Shown here: positions 1 through 9,836 of the stretch, piece by piece
Position numbering within the stretch: the stretch's first letter is position 1
Layout of the letters: the number at the start of each line of letters is the position of its first letter
Origin: Carex sylvatica
Lineage: Eukaryota > Streptophyta > Magnoliopsida > Poales > Cyperaceae
Length of the DNA: 23,625 nucleotides
Assembly (NCBI GenBank): GCA_964058845.1
Contig: CAXKVR010000298.1
Coordinates: forward strand, 1 to 23,625
Reading direction: 5' to 3'
Notes under the pieces: model-generated
The model's database searches: none
Told to the model about the DNA's origin: nothing
What the model saw: only the letters and a program-made list of their open reading frames with translations
Program-made: the position numbers and the translations under genes

Positions 1-354
1 CTGGGCCTTGCTTTATGGGCCGAGTAAATTGTCATTCAGCCTTGGAGAAAATGTCTAGTATATATGTGCTTCAGTTATTATTTGGTTGTGGGACTAATGT
101 TATTCTTGTGTTCCAGATTGTCAATCTTTTTTTTTTTTTTTCCTTTTTCTTTGCAAGCACTTGCACCTAATATCTGAAGCCTCTCTTTCTATTTACTCGC
201 TGACCCATCATATGCAAAACAAACATTTTAGTTAAACTGGTAAGCGAGTATAGCAGATTCGTTTAAAATTATATTATTAACACCATATTATTTTTACCTT
301 GTTTTATAATAACTATTTTCTATTTAGTAATTATATTTAGATGTTATTGGTGTT

Positions 355-402
<48 letters not shown>
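1..402. other. Intron of the WD40-type gene, left part, no exon seen
   Basis: AT-rich sequence with poly-T stretches (about 127-140) and a perfect TA microsatellite at about 359-404. No coding exon, RNA gene or long open frame is visible. It most likely belongs to the last intron, or to upstream introns, of the gene whose final exon lies at 1522-1616. That assignment is inferred from position only. Confidence 0.4.
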
Positions 403-407
<5 letters not shown>

Positions 408-837
408 TTGGGCTAAAATGAGCCATGGCTTATTTCGCATTGGTGAGCCATGGCTCATTTTAGCCATTTTGAAAATTCAAACAACCGATCCGAACTGTTC
501 ATCTTGTTCTCCATATTGAAATGTGTTTGGAGATGAAATTTTACATTTTTTGAAATTTTTTTATTATTTATTAAGCATTTTTTAAAATTGCTGATCCATT
601 GGTCCAGAAAATTTTACTGTTTTTTACTGTTCACAACAAAACAACATTTTTTAAAAATGATTAATAAATAGTAAAAAAATTTAAAAAAATGTAAAATTTG
701 GTCTCCAAGCACATTTCAATATAGAGATCAAATCTAACGGTTCGGATCGGTCGTTTGGACTTTCAAAATGAAAATACGGCATGGAGTACAAACGCTTGGT
801 GAGCCTTGGCTCACCCAAGTCCATCTCTCTCTCTATA
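403..837. mobile_element. Fold-back MITE 1 with long inverted arms
   Basis: A left arm (about 469-592) and a right arm (about 648-775) are imperfect reverse complements, for example the module around 491-520 against the one around 700-750. At the left end there is also a perfect 20-bp inverted repeat, 411-430 against 446-465. Both outer ends carry a GAGCCNTGGCT-type dyad and abut TA-rich sequence. There is no coding capacity. This is the form of a non-autonomous fold-back MITE; I did not assign a superfamily. Confidence 0.65.
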
Positions 838-848
838 TATATGTATAT

Positions 849-1142
849 AGGAATATGCTAATATGCTATGCGTAGCTGTTCATCTTGTTCTACATATTAA
901 TTTTACATTTTACATTTTAGATTTATTGAAAATCGCTGTTTTCTATAAAGAAACATCGATTTTCAATAAATCTAAAAAAATAGTAAAAATATTCCAAAAA
1001 ATGTAAAATTTGGTCTCCAGACACATATTAATATGGAGAACAAGATGAACGGTTTGGATCGACCGTTAGGATTTTGAAAAGTCGAATATTGAGCCGTTGC
1101 ACGGAAGCCCTCTATGCTACGCGTAGCATGCTAGCAGGTTCT
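849..1142. mobile_element. Fold-back MITE 2, related to MITE 1
   Basis: The terminal inverted repeats are about 27 bp, with TATGCTATGCGTAGC near 865 matching the reverse complement of GCTACGCGTAGCATGCTAGC near 1116. The internal arms (about 877-950 and 955-1060) pair with each other. The arms share the TGTAAAATTTGGTCTCCA and TTCATCTTGTTCT modules with MITE 1, so the two belong to one family or to two related ones. It is flanked by TA-rich DNA and has no coding potential. Confidence 0.65.
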
Positions 1143-1195
1143 TATATATATATATATATAGATGTTATTTCTTTTTCACTAGTAATTTATTTTTA

Positions 1196-1376
1196 ATTAT
1201 CTGAATTTATGTTCATATCCCTATTCGTATCTGTCGGATATCCGATCCATATCTGTATTTGTTTAATATCCGATTTGTATCTGTATTCGTATCTGTATCC
1301 AAAAAGTTATAACTGATAAGGATACAGTTTGATCACTATCCGATCCGATCCGCATCCGACTGTCTACACCCTTAGT
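1196..1376. repeat. Degenerate ATCCGAT / ATCTGTATTCGT tandem repeat
   Basis: Several imperfect copies of ATCCGAT and of ATCTGTATTCGT-like units run head to tail, ending in GCATCCGACTGTCTACACCC. Dispersed repeats of this composition are common in plant introns. It is noncoding and lies in the intron before the final WD40 exon. Confidence 0.45.
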
Positions 1377-1521
1377 TTGTTTTGTATTAACCTACAATAT
1401 ACCTTTTCTTTTCTAGTGGTAACTGAGAGAATCCTTGTTCTGCAGTTGTTGTATGAGATATTTTATTGTTTTGAGTTTTTTTTAAATTCAATATGTTTTT
1501 TACTTTTTTTGTTGTACACAG

Positions 1522-1616
1522 ATGGGCAGAAGATTGCAACTGTAGCACATGACCGAACAATAAAAATTTGGTCTCCGGGGAATAGCCTAAAGGACAGTGC
1601 TATGGAGCTTGATTAA
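1522..1616 (+). CDS. Final exon of a WD40-repeat protein gene (partial)
   Basis: The exon follows a T-rich tract and an ACAG acceptor at 1518-1521 and ends at a TAA at 1614-1616. It encodes about 31 residues, DGQKIATVAHDRTIKIW then a short polar tail. The pattern (DG at a strand start, then DRTIKIW) is a canonical WD40 blade ending in the W of the WD dipeptide position. The first codon is completed by one base of the preceding exon, so the intron is phase 1. WD40 proteins are beta-propeller scaffolds, and 31 residues are too few to name the family member. The rest of the gene lies to the left of the window. An in-frame ATG at 1329 lies in intronic sequence and is not a start. Confidence 0.65.
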
Positions 1617-2383
1617 GGCTACACTTGAATAAATTTTCCATATGAGCATGAGCTGAATATTTCAGTAGGGATAATTTGTTCCATTAATTATCAAATTTAA
1701 AGAACCTTTCCTATTGCCACCTACTAAGTTATGTTATGGGAGACTCTCTTGTAATTAACATACATGTTAGTTTTGTTGGTAACTGTTGATCAGATGTAAA
1801 TTTTAGGCCTTTTTTGGATTAATTTGCATTTAGGCCTTCTTTTTTGTAATCCGATTTAATCATGTTTTATTGTGTTACATGTCAGTTTCTTATATGTTTT
1901 CTATTTTTATTTTATTTTATTTTAGTTTTTTTTTCATTTGAAAAATGGACGCCTTAGATTTTGTGCGATTTAATAATTAACGCCTTATTTCATATCAAGT
2001 TTCTCTACAACCTATCTCGGTCCAAATAAAAGTCATTAGAAGAAATAACAAACGGTCTACGTGGACCATGCGCATCTGCTTGTGAACTTAACCGTAATGA
2101 TGTTGTTTAGTTGTTTGGAGCGTAATCGTTGGTGCAGCCTACATGGAAGCGTAGCAGCCCAGAGACGCCGAACTGAAATCTACTGGACTACTGCCTACTG
2201 GTACAAGTAAATTAACTGCATCATGTAAATATGCTCATTTTCCATTCAACTATTCGTGTGTTATTCTACATTCCTATAGTTGCCACATGAAATCTAATTC
2301 ATCATCTCTCTAACTACAAATAGTTGCCACAGGAAATCCAGAATTTTCAACTCACTTTAGTTTTCAACAACTCTTCAAATCCC
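1617..2383. other. Intergenic region between WD40 gene and first PMEI-like gene
   Basis: AT-rich DNA with the presumed 3' UTR of the WD40 gene at its left end and the promoter of the next gene at its right end. No additional gene, RNA or clear transposon was recognised. Confidence 0.4.
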
Positions 2384-2391
2384 TATTTATA
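2384..2391 (+). promoter_or_regulatory. TATA box of PMEI-like gene 1
   Basis: TATTTATA lies 116 bp upstream of the ATG at 2507, a normal distance for a plant gene with an 80-90 base 5' leader. It is the only TATA-like element close upstream. It is predicted from sequence and position only. Confidence 0.45.
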
Positions 2392-2506
2392 CCATTCTTA
2401 AATTATACTTAAGGCCTCAGAATCCCTTTTTAAGAACCTCAATTAATTCCTTTGCACAATTCTCAGGCCCTTTCCCTTGTCAAAAAAATAAAAAACCCAA
2501 AGGAAA

Positions 2507-3336
2507 ATGAATACTAATCCAACAAAAACACTTCTGAGAATTGTTTTCGTGTTTGTCTTTGTTTCCGTCACAAGAAGCACAGATGGCCGGAGCACCAACC
2601 ATGCTGATCATTTGTTAACATTCAACCCGACAGCCTTCTGTAAGCATGCCGCGCCATTCAAAAGCCTATGCACCAAGGTTGTACACACCGCGCATGGCCT
2701 CACCATGACTTCACCTTTGATGGTAGTTGAGGCCAATGTAAACACGGCTGTGGAGGAGGCTCAGCATGCTCTGGCAGAAATCTCGTCCCTGGCAATCGGA
2801 AGGAGAAAAAATTATCCGGGGATGACAGGCAGCGTGCTCCTCTCATGCAAAGAAAACTACGACTCAGCGGTTGCCTCTCTTCATAATACTCAGAGGATAC
2901 TTAACAGTAGTACTGGTAACCACGATGACCTCATGAATGAATTGACAGCAGCCTGTAAGTGTTTTTTTTTTTTTGACGAAAAGATGGAGGTCTAGCTATT
3001 CAAATTTTAATATCCACGAAGAATCCTATCTGAATTTTAAATTTGTGACCTTCCACACAGTATATAGCGCCTTTTGCCCCTAAATTAAAGACTAGTTTGT
3101 AGTCTGTAAATAATTAACCAACCATCTTATTAAAGTTATAAAATATCTATGTTGTTTACTAATTAATTAAACATATAAATTTATCAACTATTGCAGGTAC
3201 ATTTGTTGGAACATGTACAGATGATTTGGAAACGGTACCAGAAATGAAATATCCCATTCAGAGCCTTCATACAAAGCTGGAACACCTTGTCAGAAATTGC
3301 TTGGACCTAGCAGCTGCTCTTAATAACCTGTATTAG
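2507..3336 (+). CDS. Secreted PMEI/invertase-inhibitor-like protein 1 (two exons)
   Basis: Exon 1 is 2507-2954 (donor GTAAGT) and exon 2 is 3197-3336 (acceptor TTGCAG), joined in phase 1 to give 195 residues. Residues 1 to about 24 form a hydrophobic signal peptide (RIVFVFVFVSV). The mature part fits the four-helix plant invertase / pectin methylesterase inhibitor fold: C45 and C55 of the N-terminal hairpin, C114 in LLSCKENYDSAV, and C156 in the FVGTCTDDL helix. C150 and C184 are extra cysteines. Family members act in the apoplast and block pectin methylesterase or cell-wall invertase; sequence alone does not say which. The gene is paralogous to the one at 5252. Most genes of this family lack introns, so the intron is unusual. 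Possible AATAAA poly(A) signal at 3361-3366. Confidence 0.85.
2962..3060 (-). mobile_element. Truncated SINE relic in intron of PMEI-like gene 1
   Basis: Read on the minus strand, a GTGTGGAAGGTC segment is followed by a body ending in AGACCTCCATCTTTT and an A-run (the T-run at 2962-2974). It aligns by eye to the SINE-like copy at 3941-4075, which has recognisable A and B boxes. The 5' tRNA-like head is missing or too decayed to see. It lies only a few bases downstream of the splice donor. Confidence 0.45.
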
Positions 3337-3940
3337 TGTGTTTCTCATATAATGAAGTCTAATAAATACATGACAAGGGATCAAGGGAATTGATTAATTA
3401 ATTTTCTATTTTTCTTTTTATGCAAATGTAATTCATATATTTAATAATTTATTGAGATCATTGTTTGAATTTGTATGAGCTACATTACTTTTGTTTCTGG
3501 ATTGCTTGCATGCGTAAAAAGTTCTAAATGTTATTTCTTGATGGGCTAATTAAATTCGTTGCATTAGAATTAGAGAAATAATATGAATGTACTTAATTAC
3601 AAAAAAAATCATTATTAATTAGCTTTAGATTGAATTAATACCTTGCTCAAATTCATTATTAGCTTACAACCATTTGTAATGTCCTTGAGAGTTGTTGTAT
3701 AAATTAAAAACATATATAATTATATATGCATTTTTCATTATTTATATGGTGCCTATCAATTTTTGGACCTATTAAAATATACCATTTATCGAACAATTTG
3801 AAAACATTCATTACCTTAGTTATAACATTTTTTGTGGATGATCAAAGCAAGATATCATATTGTTCTTATATTAATTAAAATAATATAAAATATGTATATA
3901 GAAATTTATTTTCTTTTATCCAAATAATAAGAGGATGTAT
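3337..3940. other. AT-rich intergenic DNA, 3' flank of PMEI-like gene 1
   Basis: Apart from the poly(A) signal candidate at 3361, nothing is recognisable. There are no long open frames and no structured repeats. Confidence 0.4.
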
Positions 3941-4078
3941 CTTTTGTTAGTAAAGATTGGAGGTCAAGACATCCAACTATTTAATAAATATCTACAAGTG
4001 ATTTCCTCATCTGGATTTCAAACCTACCACCTCCCACACAAAAGACATTATCTTTGTCACTAGACCAAATGTTGGTTC
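3941..4078 (-). mobile_element. tRNA-derived SINE-like copy
   Basis: On the minus strand a Pol III A-box-like TGGTCTAGTGAC (4056-4067) is followed about 30 bases later by a B-box-like GGTTTGAAATCC (4013-4024), the order and type of spacing of a tRNA-related head. The body then runs to AGACCTCC/GACCTCC near 3955. Related segments lie, also antisense, in the introns of both PMEI-like genes. No clean A-tail or target duplication was found, so the copy is old. Confidence 0.55.
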
Positions 4079-4107
4079 TTATAATAGATGGTGTATTAAT
4101 TTGTTAG

Positions 4108-4180
<73 letters not shown>
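4108..4180. repeat. AT dinucleotide microsatellite, about 36 units
   Basis: A perfect (AT)n tract of about 71 bases. It will form a cruciform-prone, length-unstable tract. Confidence 0.95.
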
Positions 4181-4184
<4 letters not shown>

Positions 4185-4375
4185 ACAATGTTTCTAAATT
4201 AATATGAAATTAAAACTGCATAAATGAGAACAAACTAGAATTACTGTCATCTTTGTTAGCATTTCATGGAATAACATTTACATTCATCTATTATGATAGC
4301 ACAACAAAATAATTATTGAATAACCATAATCCACAAAAAAAAGAAAGTAAATTATTGATCTTCATTAAATTGTCC

Positions 4376-4378
<3 letters not shown>

Positions 4379-4416
<38 letters not shown>

Positions 4417-4433
4417 AAAAAAAAAAAAAAAAA
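4379..4433. repeat. C28-A27 homopolymer junction
   Basis: About 28 uninterrupted C are followed directly by about 27 A. The minus strand therefore has a G28 run next to a T run, with G-quadruplex potential. Exact lengths of such runs are prone to sequencing error. Confidence 0.9.
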
Positions 4434-4623
4434 CAAACATGAATCTCAACCTGAATTAACAAATCCACACACACACAGATATATATAGCTAAATAAATCT
4501 CTTCCAAAACAATTAATTCTAGCTGTTACTTTCCGACTAATCCTCCTTTTCAAAATATTTGAAAACAGAGGGTATCTTTGTTATTTTTTATTTTTTTAGG
4601 GTCTTTAAAAAAAATCAGCTTGG
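4434..4623. other. Intergenic AT-rich DNA, nothing recognised
   Basis: Contains a short CA run (about 4468-4477) and T-rich tracts. No gene or element is supported. Confidence 0.4.
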
Positions 4624-4817
4624 AGTCCATATCCTATGAGGTAACTAAATATTTGATAAATGGAGTTTAGATCGGGACCGTCCGATCATAATCTCGATCA
4701 ATCCGGTACGAGATAGAATAGAATGCACATACCTCTTTAATATTCGTGCCAAAGCAGATTGAATGGTCGATCGAGATCTAAACTCAAAGTTTGTGTTACC
4801 TCAGGTGATATGAATTC
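4624..4817. mobile_element. Short MITE upstream of PMEI-like gene 2
   Basis: The left end (about 4624-4690, CATATCCTATGAGGTAAC then GAGTTTAGATC) and the right end (about 4755-4817) are imperfect reverse complements with the same order of modules, giving terminal inverted repeats of about 60 bases around a short core. No coding sequence is present. It ends about 320 bp before the TATA box of PMEI-like gene 2, within its likely promoter region. Confidence 0.5.
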
Positions 4818-5135
4818 GTTGGGTTGCCTATTCATAGACCGGAAATAGAGCGTAACCAGTCACTCACACACGCACAACGGTTGAAGCACACAGCTGGATA
4901 TCACACATAACACAAACAAAACCTTCTAAAATACCTATGTCGAGTCACCTACCATGTAATTGTAATGTAATTAATGCATTAATCTCAAACCAGTTGTTTG
5001 TTATACACACAGCCACACCATAAACGCAACATGAAAATAAGATAATTCCTAAGGCCAAGAAATTAATATATAGCAAGAGACCGCGTGGCAAGGTGGTTAT
5101 ATATATTGTTCTTGTGACAATAACCTATCTGGAGC
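4818..5135. other. Proximal promoter region of PMEI-like gene 2
   Basis: AT-rich sequence without open frames or repeats that I could recognise. It ends at the TATA-like element at 5142. It probably holds the upstream control region of the gene, but I could not identify specific sites. Confidence 0.35.
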
Positions 5136-5141
5136 ACTAAA

Positions 5142-5148
5142 TATAAAT
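5142..5148 (+). promoter_or_regulatory. TATA box of PMEI-like gene 2
   Basis: TATAAAT within AAATATAAAT lies 104 bp upstream of the ATG at 5252, close to the 116 bp seen in the paralogue. Predicted from sequence and position. Confidence 0.5.
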
Positions 5149-5251
5149 CACCAATCAACCCTCTCCCCATCCCTTGGGAAGGTTGATCAATCAGTTCTTC
5201 CCCTTTGATTAATTCCTACAGGCAATTAATTCATTAAATTGATTGTTAAAA

Positions 5252-6149
5252 ATGTCTGGAAAACCTTCAGCGGTTGTTTTTCTCGGCATCCTAGTCATCC
5301 TCCTTGCATTTGTGGCTACGACTGGGGAGAGCCGTCGGCTACGTATCACCAAGCACATTGCTTTGTTCGACCCATCGACCCTGTGCAAGGATGCCACGCA
5401 ATTCGCAAAGCTGTGCGAGAGGGTGGCTAGCAGGGAGGTAGACGGCATTCGGGTGACGTCGCCAGCTACTCTGGTGGAGGCGAGTGTGGCAACAGCAATC
5501 AACAGCGCAGAGAAGGTGTCTGCACAGGTGGCGAGTTTGATGAAGTCATCATCAGACGACTACAAGGGGATCATGGGTAGTGCACTACAGGCATGCAAGG
5601 AGAGTTACGACTCGACAATCGATGCGCTGCAGCAGTCCCAGACGCTGCTCAAGGACAGAGGCAGCCACGACGACCTCATGACGCAGCTATCGGCAGCCAG
5701 TGAGTAGCTAACTACTATTCCCTTTTATTTTATGTTTAAACTTTAAAGTTAAACCCCCATCTAAATTGTCTGGTTCTACCCCTTTTTTTTGTTTTTGTTT
5801 TGTGAGTAAAGTTGGAGGTTAAGCTACCAAAATATTTAATACGTACTCTTGTTATTACGACAAATAATTTTTCTTATATGAGTTTTAAACTTATAACCTC
5901 TCACATAAAGACCATGTGTTTTTACCACTAGTCCAAAAACTAGTTTTTTTTATTCTACCCCTCTAAACATCTAAATTGTCAAATGCATACGTAGGTACGT
6001 TCGTGACAACCTGTTCAGATTCTTTGGCTGAGGTGGGGGAGGTGAGTTATCCGCCAGAGAAGGCGCACAGCCTCCTCGACAGGCTTGTCTCCAACTCGCT
6101 CGATCTCGGGGCAAAGCTCAATTCCCACAATGAGAAAAAACTATTCTAG
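5252..6149 (+). CDS. Secreted PMEI/invertase-inhibitor-like protein 2 (two exons)
   Basis: Exon 1 is 5252-5699 (donor GTGAGT) and exon 2 is 5995-6149 (acceptor CGTAG), phase 1, giving 200 residues. The start is the first ATG; the same frame is open a little further up without an ATG. Residues 1 to about 25 are a signal peptide with the core VVFLGILVILLAF. The fold is the inhibitor four-helix bundle, with C45 and C55 in the hairpin, C115 in LQACKESYDS and C156 in FVTTCSDSL. Exon 1 has the same coding length as in gene 1 and the intron sits at the same codon 150, so the two are tandem duplicates. Gene 2 lacks the extra cysteines C150 and C184 of gene 1, and its exons are more GC-rich. The expected role is inhibition of pectin methylesterase or invertase in the cell wall; which target cannot be decided from sequence. 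Confidence 0.88.
5783..5936 (-). mobile_element. SINE relic in intron of PMEI-like gene 2
   Basis: On the minus strand an A-box-like TGGACTAGTGGT (5924-5935) precedes a decayed B-box position (5880-5891). The body runs to AACCTCCAACTTTAC and an A-rich tail (AAAACAAAAACAAAAAAAA, the T-rich stretch at 5783-5801). The order of modules matches the copy at 3941-4078. It is antisense to the host gene. Confidence 0.5.
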
Positions 6150-6637
6150 CATGTATGTTGATACAACACAAGGGTGCATGCATGCATGCATGCATGCATG
6201 CATGGGGAAATAATTTACCACATTTAATTCATTCAATGTTGATAAGATATATTAACATTATCTTACTATATTTACTGCATATATATATGAAACCATGGAG
6301 AGAGTTTTGGTTTGTAATAATTGTACAATTATAAGAGGTTTGAACTTGTGGATTATGTACGTAATACGTAGTTCTCTTTATTAGTTCCTATATATACTCT
6401 TAATACATACCTAGCTAGCATCTCCAATTAGTTAGTGTATACAATACACACAACACATTAATTTGGAGAGGCTTAGCCATGTATTAATTGTAATCTCATC
6501 TATCTAATAATTAATTAGCAAACCAGGTATCACCAACCATTTTACCGTTTCTCCTTTTTATTTTTATTTATCATTTTAGCTTCATCACTTATTTTTCAAG
6601 CAAAGTTTTATCACGGATTGAGCTTTCCATGTATCAA
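6150..6637. other. 3' flank of PMEI-like gene 2
   Basis: Contains a (TGCA)n microsatellite at about 6175-6204 and AT-rich DNA. No canonical AATAAA was seen close to the stop codon. No further gene is supported. Confidence 0.4.
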
Positions 6638-6867
6638 GAACGGATCTAAATCTACTGTTATTCTCGTGCATAAACAGTAATTCTGCTATCTCTATTTTTT
6701 TTAAATCCAGTCATCAAATTATTTCGAGATGCGTTCTTAGAAAAGTTTTGAAAGTTGTTTAGAGATTCGTTTCCGAAAAAAATTAAACAGATGGATTAAA
6801 AAAAACAGAGATAGTAGGATTACTGTTCACAAAAGAGGATAGCAGCGGATTTGAATCCATCTAGAAC
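6638..6867. mobile_element. Fold-back MITE 3
   Basis: The left arm (about 6638-6715, containing CTACTGTTATTCT and GCTATCTCTATTTTTTTT) and the right arm (about 6790-6867, containing AAAAAAAACAGAGATAG and TAGCAGCGGATTTGAATCC) are reverse complements over about 75 bases with scattered mismatches. The internal loop is about 70 bases. There is no coding capacity. Confidence 0.6.
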
Positions 6868-7815
6868 ATATCATTTTTGTTAAATTTCTTAATACATAGG
6901 AAGGATATATTGTTATCCACATAAGGAAAGCATGACATGGGTTGATCTAAAGCCCATTAGGCTGTTTCTTATTTATTTGTTTTATGGGACGAAACTGGGC
7001 CTCAAATCCCATCAGTATTTATTTGTTATATAACAAACTCTTTTAATTAATCGTCCAACTGAAATCTCTTTATTTCATTTTTTTTTCTCCTCTTGGCTTC
7101 TTTTGTTGCAACCCAACAAAATAAATCAAGTTATAGAAATAATACAAATAATAAAATAGTTTGGATGATTTGGACGAAATTTATCTTAATATTGGCACCT
7201 CAAATGAACAACTATTTCTAAATACTATAAATAATTATTCATGTCCTACACTAAATATATACAGATACTCTCATACAGAGCGGAATCATAAAATTGAGAT
7301 TTAGAGAGCTGGATGAATATTTTTTATTTCAAGTTTGGCCTCCCTTCCTCAATATATTTCTTGTGTGTGAATTACTATAAAAAATGTGTCTAAACTCATA
7401 TAAGTCCTCAATAAGAGTTAATATACTCATCCATCTCTATAGAGAGCACACTCATTATATGAATAAAGGTACATTAGAGCTCTATATATAAAATGTGTGC
7501 TCTTGATCAAATTATCTGCTTGTTGTTATCAATTATTTTTTTATAAAAAATTATATATATTAATGAATGACTTATATTTCCCTTGATTTCATTTGACCCA
7601 ATATAATATTCCCCCCTTTATCTTTTTATTGTGGTTTGTTGAATGCATGATTTATCTTTATCTTAAGTTTTGTGTTCAGGTGACCACAAAACATATAGAT
7701 TGTCATAAAATATTAATAATAGAATATACTAGAAGTCATATATTTTTACCGAGGGAGGACAAGATTATGTCTTAGCCTTTTTGTAGTGTCACAACAAAAT
7801 AATAACACATATATC
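6868..7815. other. AT-rich intergenic DNA, nothing recognised
   Basis: No open frame of note, no RNA gene and no clear repeat. A 60-codon frame at 7593-7775 has the composition of noncoding AT-rich sequence. Confidence 0.4.
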
Positions 7816-8148
7816 TGTTGAAACAGATGTATACACGGTCTGTATATATCTATCTATATATAGACCGTGTACCTGCACCGCTAGACCAAAAAAGGAAGGT
7901 GGCATATTATTTTCTTTATTTCTGAGTTATTTATTTTCTAATTTTAAAAGATTGTTTCTTGATTCTTAGAAGATTATTTCTAAGATTATTATTCTCTTTC
8001 TATATATATTCTTCTCTCCCTCTCATGTAAATATACATTAAGAAAATAAATAAATAAAAAGAGTATGAGTGGGCGTGGAGGACGTAGGTACCAAATTGGT
8101 ACTGAACCTCGTTAAATCTTGTGTCTGTTTCATACTTGAATTGTTACA
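7816..8148 (+). repeat. Copia 5' LTR
   Basis: It begins TGTTGA and ends TTACA directly before the primer-binding site, a typical copia LTR form. A TATATATA box at 8001-8009 is the likely promoter. The left boundary is inferred from the TG start, because the second LTR is outside the window and cannot be compared. The 5 bases before it (ATATC) would be the target duplication. Confidence 0.6.
7832..7871. repeat. Hairpin carrying the ACACGGTC motif in the copia LTR
   Basis: The arms TACACGGTCTGTATATA (7832-7848) and TATATATAGACCGTGTA (7855-7871) are reverse complements with one mismatch, separated by 6 bases. The tips of the arms are half-sites of the ACACGG..CCGTGT motif that recurs in both retrotransposons. 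Confidence 0.75.
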
Positions 8149-8160
8149 TGGTATCAGAGT
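8149..8160 (+). other. Copia primer-binding site (initiator Met tRNA)
   Basis: TGGTATCAGAGT is complementary over 11 bases to the 3' end of plant initiator methionine tRNA, the usual primer of plant copia elements. It starts immediately after the LTR end. Confidence 0.9.
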
Positions 8161-8453
8161 GGTCCAGATCTAGGGACCTCTAATGGAGAACGACAATCAG
8201 AAGACGAGAGTTGGGAAGGACCAAGACCATAGCACTGACATGACTCTGCTTCAAGCGCTGAAGGAACTTCTAACCACCCAAAAGGCGATGGCTATGCATC
8301 TAGCCTGATTAGACGATCGTCTAGATAGCACTCGAGCGGATATTATCCTAACTGTTGAGGAGGCGTATGCCCGGGTCAAATGGGAGGAGATGTGGCAAAA
8401 AGTGATGTGTAGCAACGACAATATCTCGCATCCCGCAGTCATGGCAATGAAGG

Positions 8454-8487
8454 ATACGGACCGTGTAGAAGACAACACAGACTGAGC
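8454..8487. repeat. Copia motif sites, gag region
   Basis: ATACGGACCGTGT (8454-8466) is a near-perfect type A site. A decayed ACACAGACTGAGC follows exactly 21 bp later (8475). The first encodes the peptide DTDRV in the truncated gag frame. Confidence 0.7.
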
Positions 8488-9836
8488 ATTATGGACACTT
8501 GCGTCTCATGTCAAAGGTACAGACAGGTCTGCTGAAAAAGGTAATGCTCTTGTCACACATAATTTAGAAAAGTGGGTGATAGATTCAGGAGCAACCGACC
8601 ACATGACTTATTTAGATTCAGCCATTGAAAAAATTGGAGAATCTAACCGAAAAGAAATTGTGAATGCAAATGTAGTTCTCTCACAGGTTATAGGATCAGG
8701 AGTTATTAATGTGACTGAATCTTTATGTTTGAAAGACACTTTGCTTGTCCCCTCACTGACCACAAAGCTTATATCAGTGGGTCGATTAGCTGAAGATTTA
8801 AATTGTATGGTCTTAATGTATCAAAATTTATGTATTTTTTAGGACATCCTAACAAAGGAGATACTTGGGCGTGGCATTAAGCGAAATGGACTGTATCACC
8901 TTGAAGACTTGAGTACTGGTTCTACATGTCTAGCTGGGAGAAGCACTGAGAGAGATAATATCTTGTTGTGGCATAAGAGATTGGGACACCCGTCTGTGGA
9001 ATATATGCGGAAAAATTTCCTTTCTTATCCTAGTATTTGTTATAAAAATTTGGAATTTGTTGATCTAGTACATTCTGGTGTGCGGGGTCCAGTCCCGGTT
9101 AATTCAATAAATGGGAAAATATAGTTTGTTCTTTTCACCGATGATAGTACTAGAATGACATGGTTATACCTCTTGAAACATAAAAGTGAAGTTGCAAACT
9201 ATTTTTTAGATTTCTCAAACCTGGTTGAAAGACAATTTGGAAAGAAAATTAAAATCATTAGAAGTGACAATGGTGGGGAATTTGTGAATAATTTATTGGA
9301 AAATTTTAAAAAAAATAATGGTATTATACACGAAACATCTTGTGCCGGTACCCCTCAACAAAATGGTGTGGTCGAAAGGAAAAATCGACATATTTTGGAA
9401 ATTGCTAGATCATTGTTATTTGAAAATAATGTGCCACAGATTTTTTGGAATCATGCCATATCTACTGCTGTACACCTTATGAATCGAATGCCATCCAGTA
9501 CCCTAAATTTCCTTACCCCTTTACAAAAACTTTCCTCATTTGTGAGGATTCCCTCAACCTTAAATTTGGCACCCAAAGTGTTTGGATGTAGAGCATATGT
9601 ACATGTTCCAAGAGAGAAAAGAACCAAGCTCAAACCTTGCTCAATTAGGTGCATATTTGTCGGGTATGGTAATAATCAGAAATGATATAAATGCTTTGAC
9701 TTAGAAACTGAAAAAACCTATGTAACAATGGATGTGTCATTTTTGGAACATGAATCTTATTTTCAGAACCAGTCACTGCCATCTCCAAGGGAAAAGGAAA
9801 CAAATCAGACAGTTTGGTGTGAGGATGAACAGGGAA

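Noticed and set aside
1329..1521. The 5' part of a 95-codon frame ending in the WD40 exon
   Set aside because: Hydrophobic AT-rich translation of an intron; the splice acceptor at 1521 marks the real coding start.
4056..4067. A tRNA gene at the A/B-box sequence
   Set aside because: Only the promoter boxes are tRNA-like; no cloverleaf can be drawn and the B box is degenerate. It fits a SINE better.
4669..4685. GGGACCGTCCGATC near 4675 as another copy of the motif
   Set aside because: It matches only the central bases, has no partner at 19-21 bp, and is explained by the MITE terminal repeat.
7593..7775. A 60-codon frame as a small gene
   Set aside because: AT-rich composition, no signal or domain, and no promoter or splice context.
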